The notes beneath the pieces are model-generated. The model was not told where the DNA came from. It worked only from the letters and a program-made list of their open reading frames with translations, and searched no databases. Shown piece by piece: positions 44,929-55,265 of a DNA stretch of 64,000 bases. The translations under genes and the position numbers were made by a program. Location: contig MZZL01000408.1 of assembly GCA_002749535.1 (NCBI GenBank), positions 797,465 through 861,464 on the forward strand, in the 5' to 3' direction. Source of the stretch: Apophysomyces variabilis (Eukaryota; Mucoromycota; Mucoromycetes; Mucorales; Mucoraceae). The first letter of the stretch is position 1. Every line of letters begins with the position of its first letter.

Positions 44929-46676
44929 TTAATTCTTCTGGAAGAACTGATACATGATCTTTCGCACGAAAGAAGACAGGACATCAGGCTCTTCTTGATA
45001 GAAAGACTATTTGACGTGTTTGAATATATGTAGATATTTCAAATCCTGTCAGTCTTACCATGATTATGCCCATCGCAATACTTGTCATTATAACTTCAAA
45101 ATGCTTGATTTTAATTATCCAATGGCGCTGATATGCAATGTTATAGAAGCTCTGGATTGCCTTTGGAAGCACGTAAAGTGCCAGTTCACTTCGTCTTTTC
45201 TTGTCTTCCAGGAAGATGGAGGAATAGGAACAAGTAAATCCATATAAGTAGTACAAGTACTTGCTGTTAAACTTAGTCCAACCAGATTCAACCAGGTTGC
45301 GGTGAAGGCACACTTGATACTGATACAGTGTAACAAATGAGGCTAAGAAGGCACCCGATTTCAATGTGGCAAGAGCGGTCTTTGAAAGCATCTTTGTAGG
45401 TCTACATGGTGATGTTAGAAACCTATGGTAGTCTACTGTCGTATTTACTCTTTCATAACATGTTTCGTTCGCAAAAGTAGCATCGGGACAAAATGAAGTG
45501 TGCCATAAACTGGCATCATGCTCTTAAATACCTGTGCAAATCGCTCGGCTGCCACAGCATTGCAACTATCTAGCCAAGGATGAATTACTCCACTATGAAA
45601 GAAAACGTACGGCAAACAGGAGGTAAGTACATCGATCCTTAAACTAGCAAACGAAATTAACTGAGATTTCTTTTACCAAGGCACAATATCTGGATAAGGC
45701 GATAGCTCGCGGGTTACACTTAGAGCATGCTTAGTCGGTCGCATTTTTTGGACGAACTGCAATGCTTCCTGAGGATTTATCGGAAATCCTCGAACATTTT
45801 TCTCGTTCAACAATAGTGCTGGTTTTGGACAGCGGGCTGCTTTGATCATGAACGAATAAAAATCAGGGGGTAATGTCTGCGGTTGCATCTGTTATCGGTG
45901 ATCAGAAACTAGCTCATATAATAAGCTGCCTCACGGTCATACCGTGTATGCATACATGACCTGTGCACAGGTCAATCCAAACAACAGTGCGTCCCCATTT
46001 CTGAAATAGAAAATGTCTCGAGCTTTACCGGCGTTATAGACTGCCTGTAATGCTCTGGTCTCCCAGATGAGGTCCATGTCGGCAAAGTTTTCATTTTACC
46101 TGACGAATAACTGTTGAGCAATGTCGACTCGTCTCTCCTTTTTTTCAAACAGTATGCTCAAGCCTGCGACAGCACCTCCGACCAAACCGTTCAGTCGATC
46201 GTCTTTTCCTCGGTAGATCCGCATGCCATTGTTTACAAATTTCCATAGAAATGCAAACGATCCGAACATGGCACCAAAGCGCAATGAATCCATATTTTTA
46301 AACGAGGCTGCTAAAATACGGGCAATCGGCGCTCTTTTTCGTTTTTCTCGGGATTAAAAAACACGCAGCGAGCTTTTCTTAATGGGAAATAAGAAACCTT
46401 ACTTTTTCCGCATAACACGAAGCAGATACAGACAGAAGTTCACACCAGCACGAACGCCATAAGCCAATATGAACGCTCCTGCAAGAAAGTCAGTTTTCGG
46501 AGCCTTGCCCGTGATTCGATCTACATACTCGCTCCTCCTTTTACAGCATGCTGAAGAAGCTCAGTTGTATTTTTTGGTGTAGGCCAATCTTTTGGATCAG
46601 CTCGCTCGGATGGATTCCTTATCAATTTAGCCTTCAGGCGTTGATAGGACGACGTCCTTTGGATCGACGAAGCCAT
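44929..46676 (-). CDS. TMEM135-like membrane protein (Tim17-type fold region)
   Basis: Eight exons: 46676-46529, 46478-46403, 46333-46100, 46054-45943, 45888-45677, 45592-45449, 45401-45059, 45006-44929; 448 aa. TMEM135 proteins sit in mitochondria, peroxisomes and lipid droplets and affect organelle dynamics and fat storage; fungal members are poorly studied. Seen here: ELLQHAVKGGARAFILAYGV, FRFGAMFGSFAFLWKFVNNG followed by LNGLVGGAVAGLSILFEKK (Tim17/22/23-like glycine-rich helices), FGLTCAQVMYAYT, YRFL-type loops, and in the last third AFLASFVTLYQYQVCLHRNL and RRSELALYVLPKAIQSFYNI. The C-terminus is YQEEPDVLSSFVRKIMYQF. An upstream exon (46905-46721, MPCAVQVPMERMRERK onward) can splice in frame across a 40-nt intron (46681-46720) and may be the true N-terminus. 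Confidence 0.85.
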
Positions 46677-46879
46677 GCAACTGAATAAAATGAGGAGAAG
46701 GGAGAAAAGCCGACAACTACCATTTTGGATCCCAGCCTTTTAAGGTAAACGCGGGCCAATGTTGGGGGATGTGACCGTCCGTTTTCCCCATTTCACGTGC
46801 TGAAAACAATTCAGGCAAAGCGACTTGTAAACGTTGCTTGGCAAACTGCCATGCCACTTTTCTTTCCCGCATTCTTTCC

Positions 46880-47848
46880 ATGGGGACCTGGACAGCGCAT
46901 GGCATTGTCCAAGGTGCTAAGTACGCTGTGGAAGGCGTCTCTATCGTAGTTCAAAACCCGCGAATTCGAAAGGGACGATATCTTCGCGTTATTCTTTATC
47001 TTTCGATTATATCACTTATTTTATTTGGCTTAACAAGATTACTCATCGGTCTGCCTATTTATCTCGCTCGCTTAGCCGTGTGGATTATTGCACCACATCA
47101 CCACGGCGGTGACTATATGGATAATGTCTTGACTTCCATAAGCCGTGTGACACACGACTTAATGACTTCGGCCCCCTTTCTTGCGTTGCTATTTATGCGT
47201 TATATCTATCCTAGACCATTGGACGATTTATTTGTTGAATCTCTCCGCTTCCTTGACAGCAAATATCCAGAGCGACCGCCTTACGCTTCTTTCCTGACTC
47301 ATCGAAAGTATCGCCAAGAATATTGGATGAATATGAAAGATTATACCATGCGTACCTGGAGGAAGTTTCGTCTTGGTATCATGCTTTATTTTTTTTCTTT
47401 GATTCCCGTAATTGGACCATTTGTATTCCCAGCTGCAGGTAACTAACAGTAAATACACATCTGTGAGTCGACTAAACTTTGTGCTTGACCTTCCTCAGGT
47501 GCCTATGCAACCTTCAAAACACTCGGAACGACACAGGGGGTTGTGGTCGGTGTCTGTTTTCTGCTTCTACCTCGTTGGACTGCAGTCGTTGTAGTCCGTG
47601 GTTTAATTAGCATGCGTGCTCTTATGCGTGAGCTACTAGAACCCTATTTTGCTCGGATGAATATGAGTCACAAGGAAAAACGCGCATGGTTTAGTGCACG
47701 CAAGGATATCCTATTCGGATTTTCTGTTGTCCTATATATCATGATACGACTGCCATTGGTCGGCTTCATAAACTACGGTCTTGCGCAAGCCGCTGCAGCC
47801 TATATATTAACCAAGGTTACGGAACCTCCGGAAGTAAAAAGTCAGTGA
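46880..47848 (+). CDS. EI24-domain membrane protein (Rrt8/Lds-like)
   Basis: Two exons, 46880-47438 and 47499-47848; 302 aa. The start ATG at 46880 (MGTWTAHGIVQGAKYAVEG) is the first in frame; the frame extends upstream only with non-ATG codons. Hydrophobic segments: VILYLSIISLILFGLTRLLI, MTSAPFLALLFMRYIYP, FRLGIMLYFFSLIPVIGPFV and GVVVGVCFLLLPRWTAVVVV, then DILFGFSVVLYIMIRLPLVG and FINYGLAQAAAAYILTKV. The order, and the PVIGP/LPLVG turns, are typical of fungal EI24-type proteins such as yeast Rrt8, Lds1 and Lds2 (lipid droplet/spore wall). The precise role here is not shown. Divergent from the TMEM135-like gene with little room for separate promoters. Confidence 0.8.
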
Positions 47849-48029
47849 GATACTAGCCTTATTCCCGTTTATAGTCCTCGAAAAGAAAAGGAAAAATTAA
47901 TTTATGAGTTTCCATGATTATTTAATTAGTTTGGATAAAAGTATTTGTACAATGCTTCGAGATGGGATAGATTTACAATGAAAAGAAAAGGCGTCTGGTC
48001 CAGCCAGATTGAATAATTGATAAACTAAT

Positions 48030-48701
48030 TTAAGCAGCGGCGACAGTAGATAATGGGAGGCACATTTCGGTGACTTTAAGAGTGTACGTTAGTGGTGATG
48101 GAGCGAGCAGTAGCTTTTTCTTGTTATCATCCTTGTGTGATGGTAACTGACAAGCGAGTCGAGTCAAGGCAGCTTGCACTTGGCACAACTGACTTTTAAT
48201 GCTGATATTGACCGTTTCACCTTCATTCATGCCTTTTTGAAACTTAATACTGAAACCGTCCCGTATGAGGTATTTTGGTTTCTTAGCAGTTGTGGACTGA
48301 TTAGGCTGCTTTGCTGCTATTGGTTTTCGTCGGAGTAAAGAACAGTGGATTTGTCTTCCATGATCATACATAGAATTGATTTGAATCGGATCCATCGGAA
48401 CGGAGTAGAATACTTGTTTCGTTTGAGGATCGAAGCGTAGTGGTTGTGCTATTGTTTGGCCGAGATGAACCTAAATAGATTTAAGTACAAAGCCAACATG
48501 AAAAGACTCAAAGAGCCTTACCATAACGCCCCATTCATCTTTTAACGGGCCATTTGTTATTCGACGTTGGATTTCTCTTAAACAATAAGCTTGGAAGAAT
48601 TTCGATGTACGCTCTGCACGGACGAGGTCTTTAAGAGGAAGATGTTCGAGGACGATGGCGATAATTTCAGGTGGTAAGAGGGTAAGTTCCTGTGCCGACA
48701 T
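48030..48701 (-). CDS. F-box protein
   Basis: Two exons, 48701-48522 and 48470-48030; 206 aa. F-box proteins recruit substrates to SCF ubiquitin ligases through Skp1. The N-terminus has a clean F-box: LTLLPPEIIAIVLEHLPLKD, LVRAERTSKFFQAYC. The remainder (GQTIAQPLRFDPQTKQVFYS, YLIRDGFSIKFQKGMNEG) is a small beta-rich-looking domain with no repeat that I recognise, ending with a short hydrophobic tail. The substrate is unknown. Confidence 0.85.
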
Positions 48702-51617
48702 TTAGTTGTGATTTTGCGGGGGAAGGGTCCTACACAACTGGCTTTTATAGGTTGCGGTGCTCCCAAATCAGAAACCCCGTCACATGCTATCCAAATGCAG
48801 ATGGTTTTGATCGATAACGTTATCCGAACCTGCGATTTTTCCCCTTCCCCCCTGACCTATTCAACGCTCGTGCAAGGTCCATGTGCATTATATATCTTGC
48901 TAAACTATACAATTTCGCATCCAGATAGCTTTGAAGATTTATTTGTATTGCTTGTACTTTATCATTATTTGTCACTCTGTTTCTCCACCATAAATAACAC
49001 GCAATTTTAAAGTCATTGCAAAAAAAATGCTCATCATCTTTTCATTTTTCAATCAGAAGATTAAAAGCATCAATTCTTAAAAAGGAAAGAGACGGTAGTC
49101 CACTGACGTGATGTTTTTATTGCTCCGATGGAGAGATAGACAGGTCCCGAGAGCGGATCTTGAAGACTGATACGGCTTTCAAAAAGCGATCGCGATGCCG
49201 CCGTGATAAGACTGGCCAGGTCGCTGTGTCCTGACTCGGGCGCCTACGTCAAGATGCTTTGACTACGATAGCATTAAAAATCTGGGTTTAGGGTAAAATT
49301 AACTAAATTTGGAGTTATCAACCCTTTCATTTGCACACAAACATCGTCCATAAAACAGAACGAAGGCTAAATTTGAGGTACGTATTATTGGCAAGTCTAT
49401 GGGCCTAAATTTGGTCAAGTACAAATGGGCATACTCGTGCGGTAATCAGATCTTTGCTTATGCAGAACCACAAATAAAGATTGTATTTCCATATCATTTC
49501 AAGCGTCTCTGCTCTCACGCTAATATAACGTTCATCATCCGGAGGCAACCAACAAACCAATCGATATCGAGAGAAGTGTACATATGAAAAATAACCACTC
49601 TCTTCATATGGAGCGATCTTCGGATAGCCATGACTTGAAAAAAAGATAAAAATACCAGCATTATAGCGTACACTGATGGCAACGCGCTCCCTGAAGAGTG
49701 AATAGGTTAAGGTAACGGATTTGTATATGATGAGTACAGAAAAGTTGTATTTAGCCGAGTAGGTTCCCTGGCAAATGCGTTTGAACTCTTATACTGACAG
49801 AAGCTCATATATATTGAAGTTGGGGACCAGCAGAAGAATAAATCGTTAATCTAGGTGACATAATCTCTCCGTATAATGAAGTGGAGCATGCTCTAGTATT
49901 CAAGTATCCCACGAGACTAACTGCATGTCTCTCCTAGTTAACATGACATCAAATGAATTACTGCACCAATTCGATATCCTTGGTAAAATTTTCTATGCAT
50001 CTTTCATGATAGCAACTACTGCATTTAACCATCACAATTATACTTTTGATCTTCTCATGTTTACTATGTTCAGCAAGTGGACGGAAATTTTCTCGCACAG
50101 ACCAAATCTTGTATATGGGTGTACTAAACGTAGATGGTTGGCGGCGACCTTTCCTGAAATCACCGCTTGGTCAGGTGCTGGGTAACCTTTGCAACGAAAT
50201 CAGCTGCACAAGCATTTCAACTCAGTCAATTGTTATCTGAGACTCTGATGCGATCTAATTTACATTCTACCAATCATTATAAGTACTATATCAACCTCCT
50301 GCCGGTCAGCGGGCCATTAATCGGGCAAATGCGAAGATGTTGTTGATGCTCTAGAATGTCCGCTGTGCTACTATGGTTTGGCTACATCGACCAGTCTATG
50401 TAGCCATGTCAGGAGTTACACAAGACCAAGGCGCGCAGGGAATTGTTTTGGTAAAAAATGTAGCAGAAACTTATTTGTACAGCGAGAAAACTGATGGCGA
50501 TAAATTTCACAGCGATACCAAGTCTACAGCAGCAAATCATGCACCCAGATAATTTCAGTGCTGGCAGTCTTGGTTGATTCGATACTATCACGCCAATTAT
50601 GGACCAGTTTGTGCAAGCTAACAACGAGTTAGTTCTGCTCATCTACCAGCCACCGGATATTAACCTGACTAAAAAGTTCTAATAGTATTCAAGCTGGGCC
50701 AATGATTGTTGGTTATTTTCTGACCTTAGCGCATATGCAAGTGAAACAATGGAATCTAACATACACAAAAATTACTGATCGTAAATAGCGGTCCTAAGAT
50801 TCTGCAAGTGAGACTTGTTATGGAACTTGTATACAAGCCGTTACAAGGATTCTAGTTCGAACTAGTCTTAATAGCACTTAAAAGATTCAGTTGGAGAGAG
50901 ACTACACCAACAAAAGTACGTCGAACCCTATGTTATCTTTGCATTCATTGGACCGCCGCTTCAGAAACAGCGGTTGCTATGAACCATAAATACGGTGGTA
51001 AAAATATGTATTATTAATATGGGTTATGCCGATTTCTTTAGGAGGTTGCCAAATCTGAAGAGCAACAAGACATCACTTTAATATTTGTTAAGGCTGCTTA
51101 TGTCTTGCCTTCTCTATACCCTACGCATCGATGCAGACTAAGCGCTATTTTCCAATTTTGTAGGCAGCGCATGAACTGCTGCTCTAAGGGTAATGAGGTC
51201 TTGTCAAATTCAGACGTATATAATTTAGTAGCAATACACCAGTTATCGTGCGGTTTTTGCGATAAGAATGGTCATACAGAGTCTCTGTCCATGATGTCGC
51301 TTAGGAACTTGAATATTCTGCCTCCAGAACAGATGTCTTAAAGCAGAATATAACACAATCGTTTTGCTCGTTATGATCATAGAAACTTCCGGTCTTCAGT
51401 TGAATGATACATGTGCAACACACAATATGAGTTCATCCACTGGCTGCCCAGCAGTGGCCTCGGAGGCATTTGCTTCTCTTTTTACATTTTAATTATTCAA
51501 GCAAATCGCCCTTTTGTTGCAGTAAAGAAACGATAAGTTTAGCGTCAAATGAAAAATTAGACGAATCGTCGAATTTATCTTGTGTCTATAGTTCTGTCGA
51601 TGTGCTGTAGTAAATGA
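48702..51617. other. long gene-poor stretch
   Basis: No supported gene or RNA. A plus-strand ORF at 51105-51341 contains CGFCDKNGH but no other zinc-ligand pattern. A perfect palindrome CTAGTTCGAACTAG is at 50852-50865. The rest is A/T-rich. Confidence 0.45.
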
Positions 51618-52001
51618 TCAAACGCTGTAAGGCATTGCTTTTTTCAACATCTTCTTTTGTGTGTTGTTGACAAACACCGATCGGCTAAGGCGATTCACGC
51701 GCTCTGCGGAAAACGAGCTGTTCAAGTGGCGAAGACCGACTTGCCACCGTTTATAATTGTTATTACTCGTAGGAAAGAACCTTCGAATAGTTTCTTTAGC
51801 TTCACTTCTTGGAGATAACGCAAAACAGCGAGGCATACCTTTTCTTGGCTCCGGAGTGTGTTTTAAGCTTGGATGCCATGCCTCTGGCTACCTGGCCATA
51901 GGGGCTCAAAGCTGTGGTAAAAAGCCTTTCTGAAAATGCAATTATATAATATGAATGGCATATTCAATGAACCCATTGTGCATACCTAATGAACGAAACA
52001 T
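51618..52001 (-). CDS. MRPL35: mitochondrial large-subunit ribosomal protein bL35m
   Basis: Three exons: 52001-51986 (16 nt), 51929-51839, 51780-51618; 89 aa. The start MFRSLERLFTTALSPYGQVA is an Arg-containing, acid-poor mitochondrial presequence. The mature part has the bL35 signature MASKLKTHSGAKKRF, then YKRWQVGLRHLNSSFSAERV and the C-terminal KKMLKKAMPY. It is a component of the mitoribosome large subunit. Each junction preserves the motif and phase. Confidence 0.9.
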
Positions 52002-52072
52002 TGGACAATGAAAGGCTGTTTTAATCAGGAAGGGAGAAAAGCGGGAATAGGCAAGGGATTGATTATAAGCCA

Positions 52073-52284
52073 CCATTCATACTGCTTATTGAACAATTTC
52101 TTACGCTACTCTAAATAAATTTTGCGTCCATGCAAGAATCAAGTTAGCGCTAAAAGGGATATAAATATGCGTCATTAGTAAGTGGATTATGCGCGTAATA
52201 TATTTTACTTGCCTCAACTTGGTCCTTCCGTGGATACAAAATTCATTCGAGCAGCGTAAAAGAATGTTTATGGTTAGTAAATGG
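52073..52284. mobile_element. foldback / MITE-like inverted-repeat element
   Basis: The left arm (52073-52177) and right arm (about 52190-52284) are imperfect reverse complements of each other (around 75% by eye) with almost no spacer, for example TACGCTACTCTAAATAAATT against the complement of AATTCATTCGAGCAGCGTAA. It is non-coding. A related single arm lies at 39703-39809, so the family is dispersed. It begins about 70 bp upstream of the bL35m start codon. Confidence 0.6.
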
Positions 52285-52321
52285 AAGGATTGCTTGATAT
52301 CTTTTTTTTTACTTACCCCCG

Positions 52322-52365
52322 AAGGGTAATCCTACCCAAAGGTAGGGGCCGGCCCCTCACCTGTA
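52322..52365. other. GC-rich stem-loop cluster
   Basis: CCTACCcaaaGGTAGG is a hairpin with a 6-bp stem and 4-nt loop, immediately followed by the 12-bp palindrome GGGGCCGGCCCC. This is far more GC-rich than the surroundings. Function unknown. Confidence 0.5.
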
Positions 52366-53084
52366 TCGGTGGGGGCGGCAAGAGAGAAGCACGGCTTCCA
52401 TGAGCGGCCGGTTTGTGTGTAACGCACTGCAGAGGACTTGAAGCGATGCAACACCTGGCGAGGACTTGGAAGCAGAAGATAATAAATGACACTATGCATA
52501 AACAGGCAACATTTCTTTTTCATTTACCTAGTGGAGTGCAGGGAGCTTACTCACACAACCAAGGTGGTTCGGGACAGAGGTCATGCAGGCTAAAGGTTAC
52601 AGAAGAGGGATATCAGTCATTCTGTACATATGATCAATGCGAAGTACATACCGGGGATGTTTTGGATAACAGAGCCAAGGAGCAGAAAAGGTGTTGTCTC
52701 TTCGCGTTTTATATTGCTCGGGTCACTGAAACCAACAATCACAGTCATGGATAAGAAATCGATGGATGTCTTATGGATGACAACAATTCAGATATAAGAC
52801 AACAATTTTCCCAAGAGTAAATGGACTCAGTCTGATAGAAGGTCTTGAACAGAATGGAACGTCTGTAGAGGAAATAAGCCCTCTTCGTTTGTTTCTGTAA
52901 GTCATTGATGCTATCATATCCGTTTCTGTCAGTTATGGTATTAGAAGCTGTCAAGGCAATGGTACCCAATTCCCGGTTCTGCTCAATTGAATTGCCTTAT
53001 ATTCCACTTTTATTTTCCCTGAATGTAGCTATGTTTCTTTTCTTCTATTATATCTTAAACTTTGTCTATTAGGCAATCACAAAA

Positions 53085-53458
53085 GATTGGATTGCCACAG
53101 AATGAACGTCTATTATCTTGTGATGGATAATGCGCCCATCCATACACCAGTCAAGGTTAAGCAGTTGGTCGAAGAAAGAGGATACAAATATCTCTCTCTT
53201 CCTCTCTACTCTCCCTTTCTCAACCCAGTAGAAGAGTTTTGGGCCAAAGTGAAGGCTAGGGTAAGAAAGGAGCCCTTACGAGTTGACAATAACCTTCAAG
53301 AGCATATTGTTCAAGCAGCGCGAAAAGTAAAGCGCTCATACTGTCAAAGATGGATCAGACAATCTGAGAGCTTTTTCGTTAGATGCAGAAAATATAGAAC
53401 CACTTCTTTAAATAAATTCGTCTTGCTGCAGTTTGAAATAAACTATCTCAGTAAATAG
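53085..53458 (+). pseudogene. DDE (IS630/Tc1-mariner type) transposase fragment
   Basis: Open frame with the distal half of a DDE_3 superfamily transposase: YYLVMDNAPIHTPVKVKQLV carries the second catalytic Asp, and SLPLYSPFLNPVEEFWAKVK the third acidic residue with the usual SP-x-LNP-x-E context; QRWIRQSESFFVRC matches the C-terminal helix. The first Asp and the DNA-binding domain are missing; an unrelated-looking ORF at 52413-52754 occupies the place where they should be, so the copy is truncated or badly decayed. Confidence 0.8.
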
Positions 53459-53622
53459 TGAACATGGACACGACTGTTCGCAAAAGAAGTGTAGTCTGAC
53501 CGCAAATATTTCCATCCAATCATGCAAAAGCATTTTTTGGGTTCCGCAAAAACTTGCATCCCAATCCGTAAATAAAACACCCGCAGACAAATAGGAAAAA
53601 CATAGTAAATTGTGGGAATCAG

Positions 53623-54550
53623 GTGTCTATCCGCACCAGTAAAACGACTGCAAATTTCCTGCTGCGAGCTTTACCGTTAAAGCATGGAAGGGTAAGAGCA
53701 AAACGCGATGCATGTCATGACGAACAAAATATAACCGCATTGTCACGTTTAGATTACAAGCTGCCGATCCCGCAGCCATGCAGAATCAAATACAAACGCT
53801 CAAAGCCTTGCGGTACACCTAACATAAATGCCTATTGGCCATTGGACTCATTCTCGAGCAGACATAACACGCAGGCACTTATGGATTGCAAAGCTATGCT
53901 ACTGCAAAAGACAGAATCACTTGATCAAAAAAAGGAGCTATTGGAAGAGATTGTTGCAGAACGACAGCGGCTGCAAAAAGAAAAGAAAAAGCTACTCGAA
54001 ATGATTCAACATGTTCAACGTGATGTGGAAACTGTGAGTTTTCCTGTCGTTATGACAACTAATATGAACTCCCGATAATAGATTGTAGAAATAGAGCATT
54101 CCTTAAAGAGAGAAAGGGATGATTTGGAAGAAACCGTAGGTCGCATAAAAAGTCACGAATATGAACCGTTACATGGTAACCTTACTTGCTATCCCAGTTG
54201 CTGAGTCTAACTCTACGTCCCGCTTTCTTTAACTGCTTGTAATACCTATGTAGATAAAGTGAACGAAATCCGTGTTCAGCACGGTTTGCAGAAGCTACCG
54301 CATATTCATACGGAACTAGAAGCACAAATGGCCAAGTATGAAACAATAGCTAGGTCGGCTCTGCTAATGAATCTTACACAATAGGACGTTGGAGGACCGG
54401 CGTCAAAAATGGCAGCAACACGGAGATGCAAGTACAGCGTACCTTTCTTCTATATCACCCTTATCGTCACCCACGACGGCTATATCGGAAGCAGGATCTT
54501 CACGCCGAAGGACAGCGCCAAGCAGAGGAAGACCAAAGAAAAGAAGATAA
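53623..54550 (+). CDS. coiled-coil protein with AT-hook-like basic tail (5' end uncertain)
   Basis: Four exons are well phased: up to 54033, 54082-54175, 54254-54335, 54385-54550. The open frame reaches back to about 53623 without an ATG; the first in-frame ATG is 53881, but the upstream segment (KLPIPQPCRIKYKRSKP) looks coding, so a further 5' exon is likely. The body is one long coiled coil (DQKKELLEEIVAERQRLQKE through RERDDLEETVGRIKSHEYE), then a conserved-looking QHGLQKLPHIHTELEAQMAK and LEDRRQKWQ. The C-terminus is Ser-rich and ends in RGRPKKRR, an AT-hook-like or nuclear-localisation motif. I do not recognise the family; a nuclear role is inferred from the tail. Confidence 0.6.
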
Positions 54551-55265
54551 CGATCCAAAGTCCTTTTATTCTCTGTACATAACAATTGCTGTAACTAAGT
54601 CCATAAACCCGTTTTAATCACTCTTACAGTGCACCCACATATAAATTTTCCAACCGTCATAGATAGATAAATCTGGATTTTCAATTTTCTCATCTCATAT
54701 TTGCATTGTGCTTACCCAAACAAGCAACATAATACAGATGTTAATATACGTAAAATGTTTTGCACCTTTCAGACTAAGTGTGGCTCCTCGCAGTCATTAA
54801 TTGTCGTCTGCAACGTGGAAAGAAAGCAACTGTCCGCCATCTTTTTCGCGGTTCATACGCTATGGCTTCAATGCAGGTTGGAGCTAATCTAGCGATGCGT
54901 ACGACCTTTCTTGCTTGTATCTCGTCTTTTTTAACGTTTTAATGTGATCTCTTCTTGGCAGCTAGCGACATACCAGATGTTGAGTGTCAGCGTAAAATGC
55001 GATTCCAGGTTACACAAAAAATCTTTCATGCGGCGCGGTCCTCAATAAGGCACGGTCACGTAATGACGCAACCTGCTTTTTTTCTTTGAATCATTTTGCG
55101 GTTTTGGCGTGCCTACAAACCATCGCATCGCTCTTTGTCTAATCTCCTGGTAAATCAATTCGAAGACAAGATAGACTGCAAAATCAGACTACTTAGCCAT
55201 ATACTGCGGTCAATGGAAAAATATCTAATTCCTTTTTTTTCTCCAGAAATTCGAGACATACTACA
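54551..55265. other. intergenic, upstream of KAP95
   Basis: Promoter region of the importin beta gene. No coding exon supported. Confidence 0.5.

Noticed and set aside
46838..46879. Extended start of the EI24-type gene at a TTG codon
   Set aside because: Non-ATG start without need; the ATG at 46880 is in frame and family-like.
50852..50865. Palindrome containing GTTCGAAC as a tRNA T-loop
   Set aside because: No acceptor stem, anticodon arm or B-box context around it; a simple palindrome.
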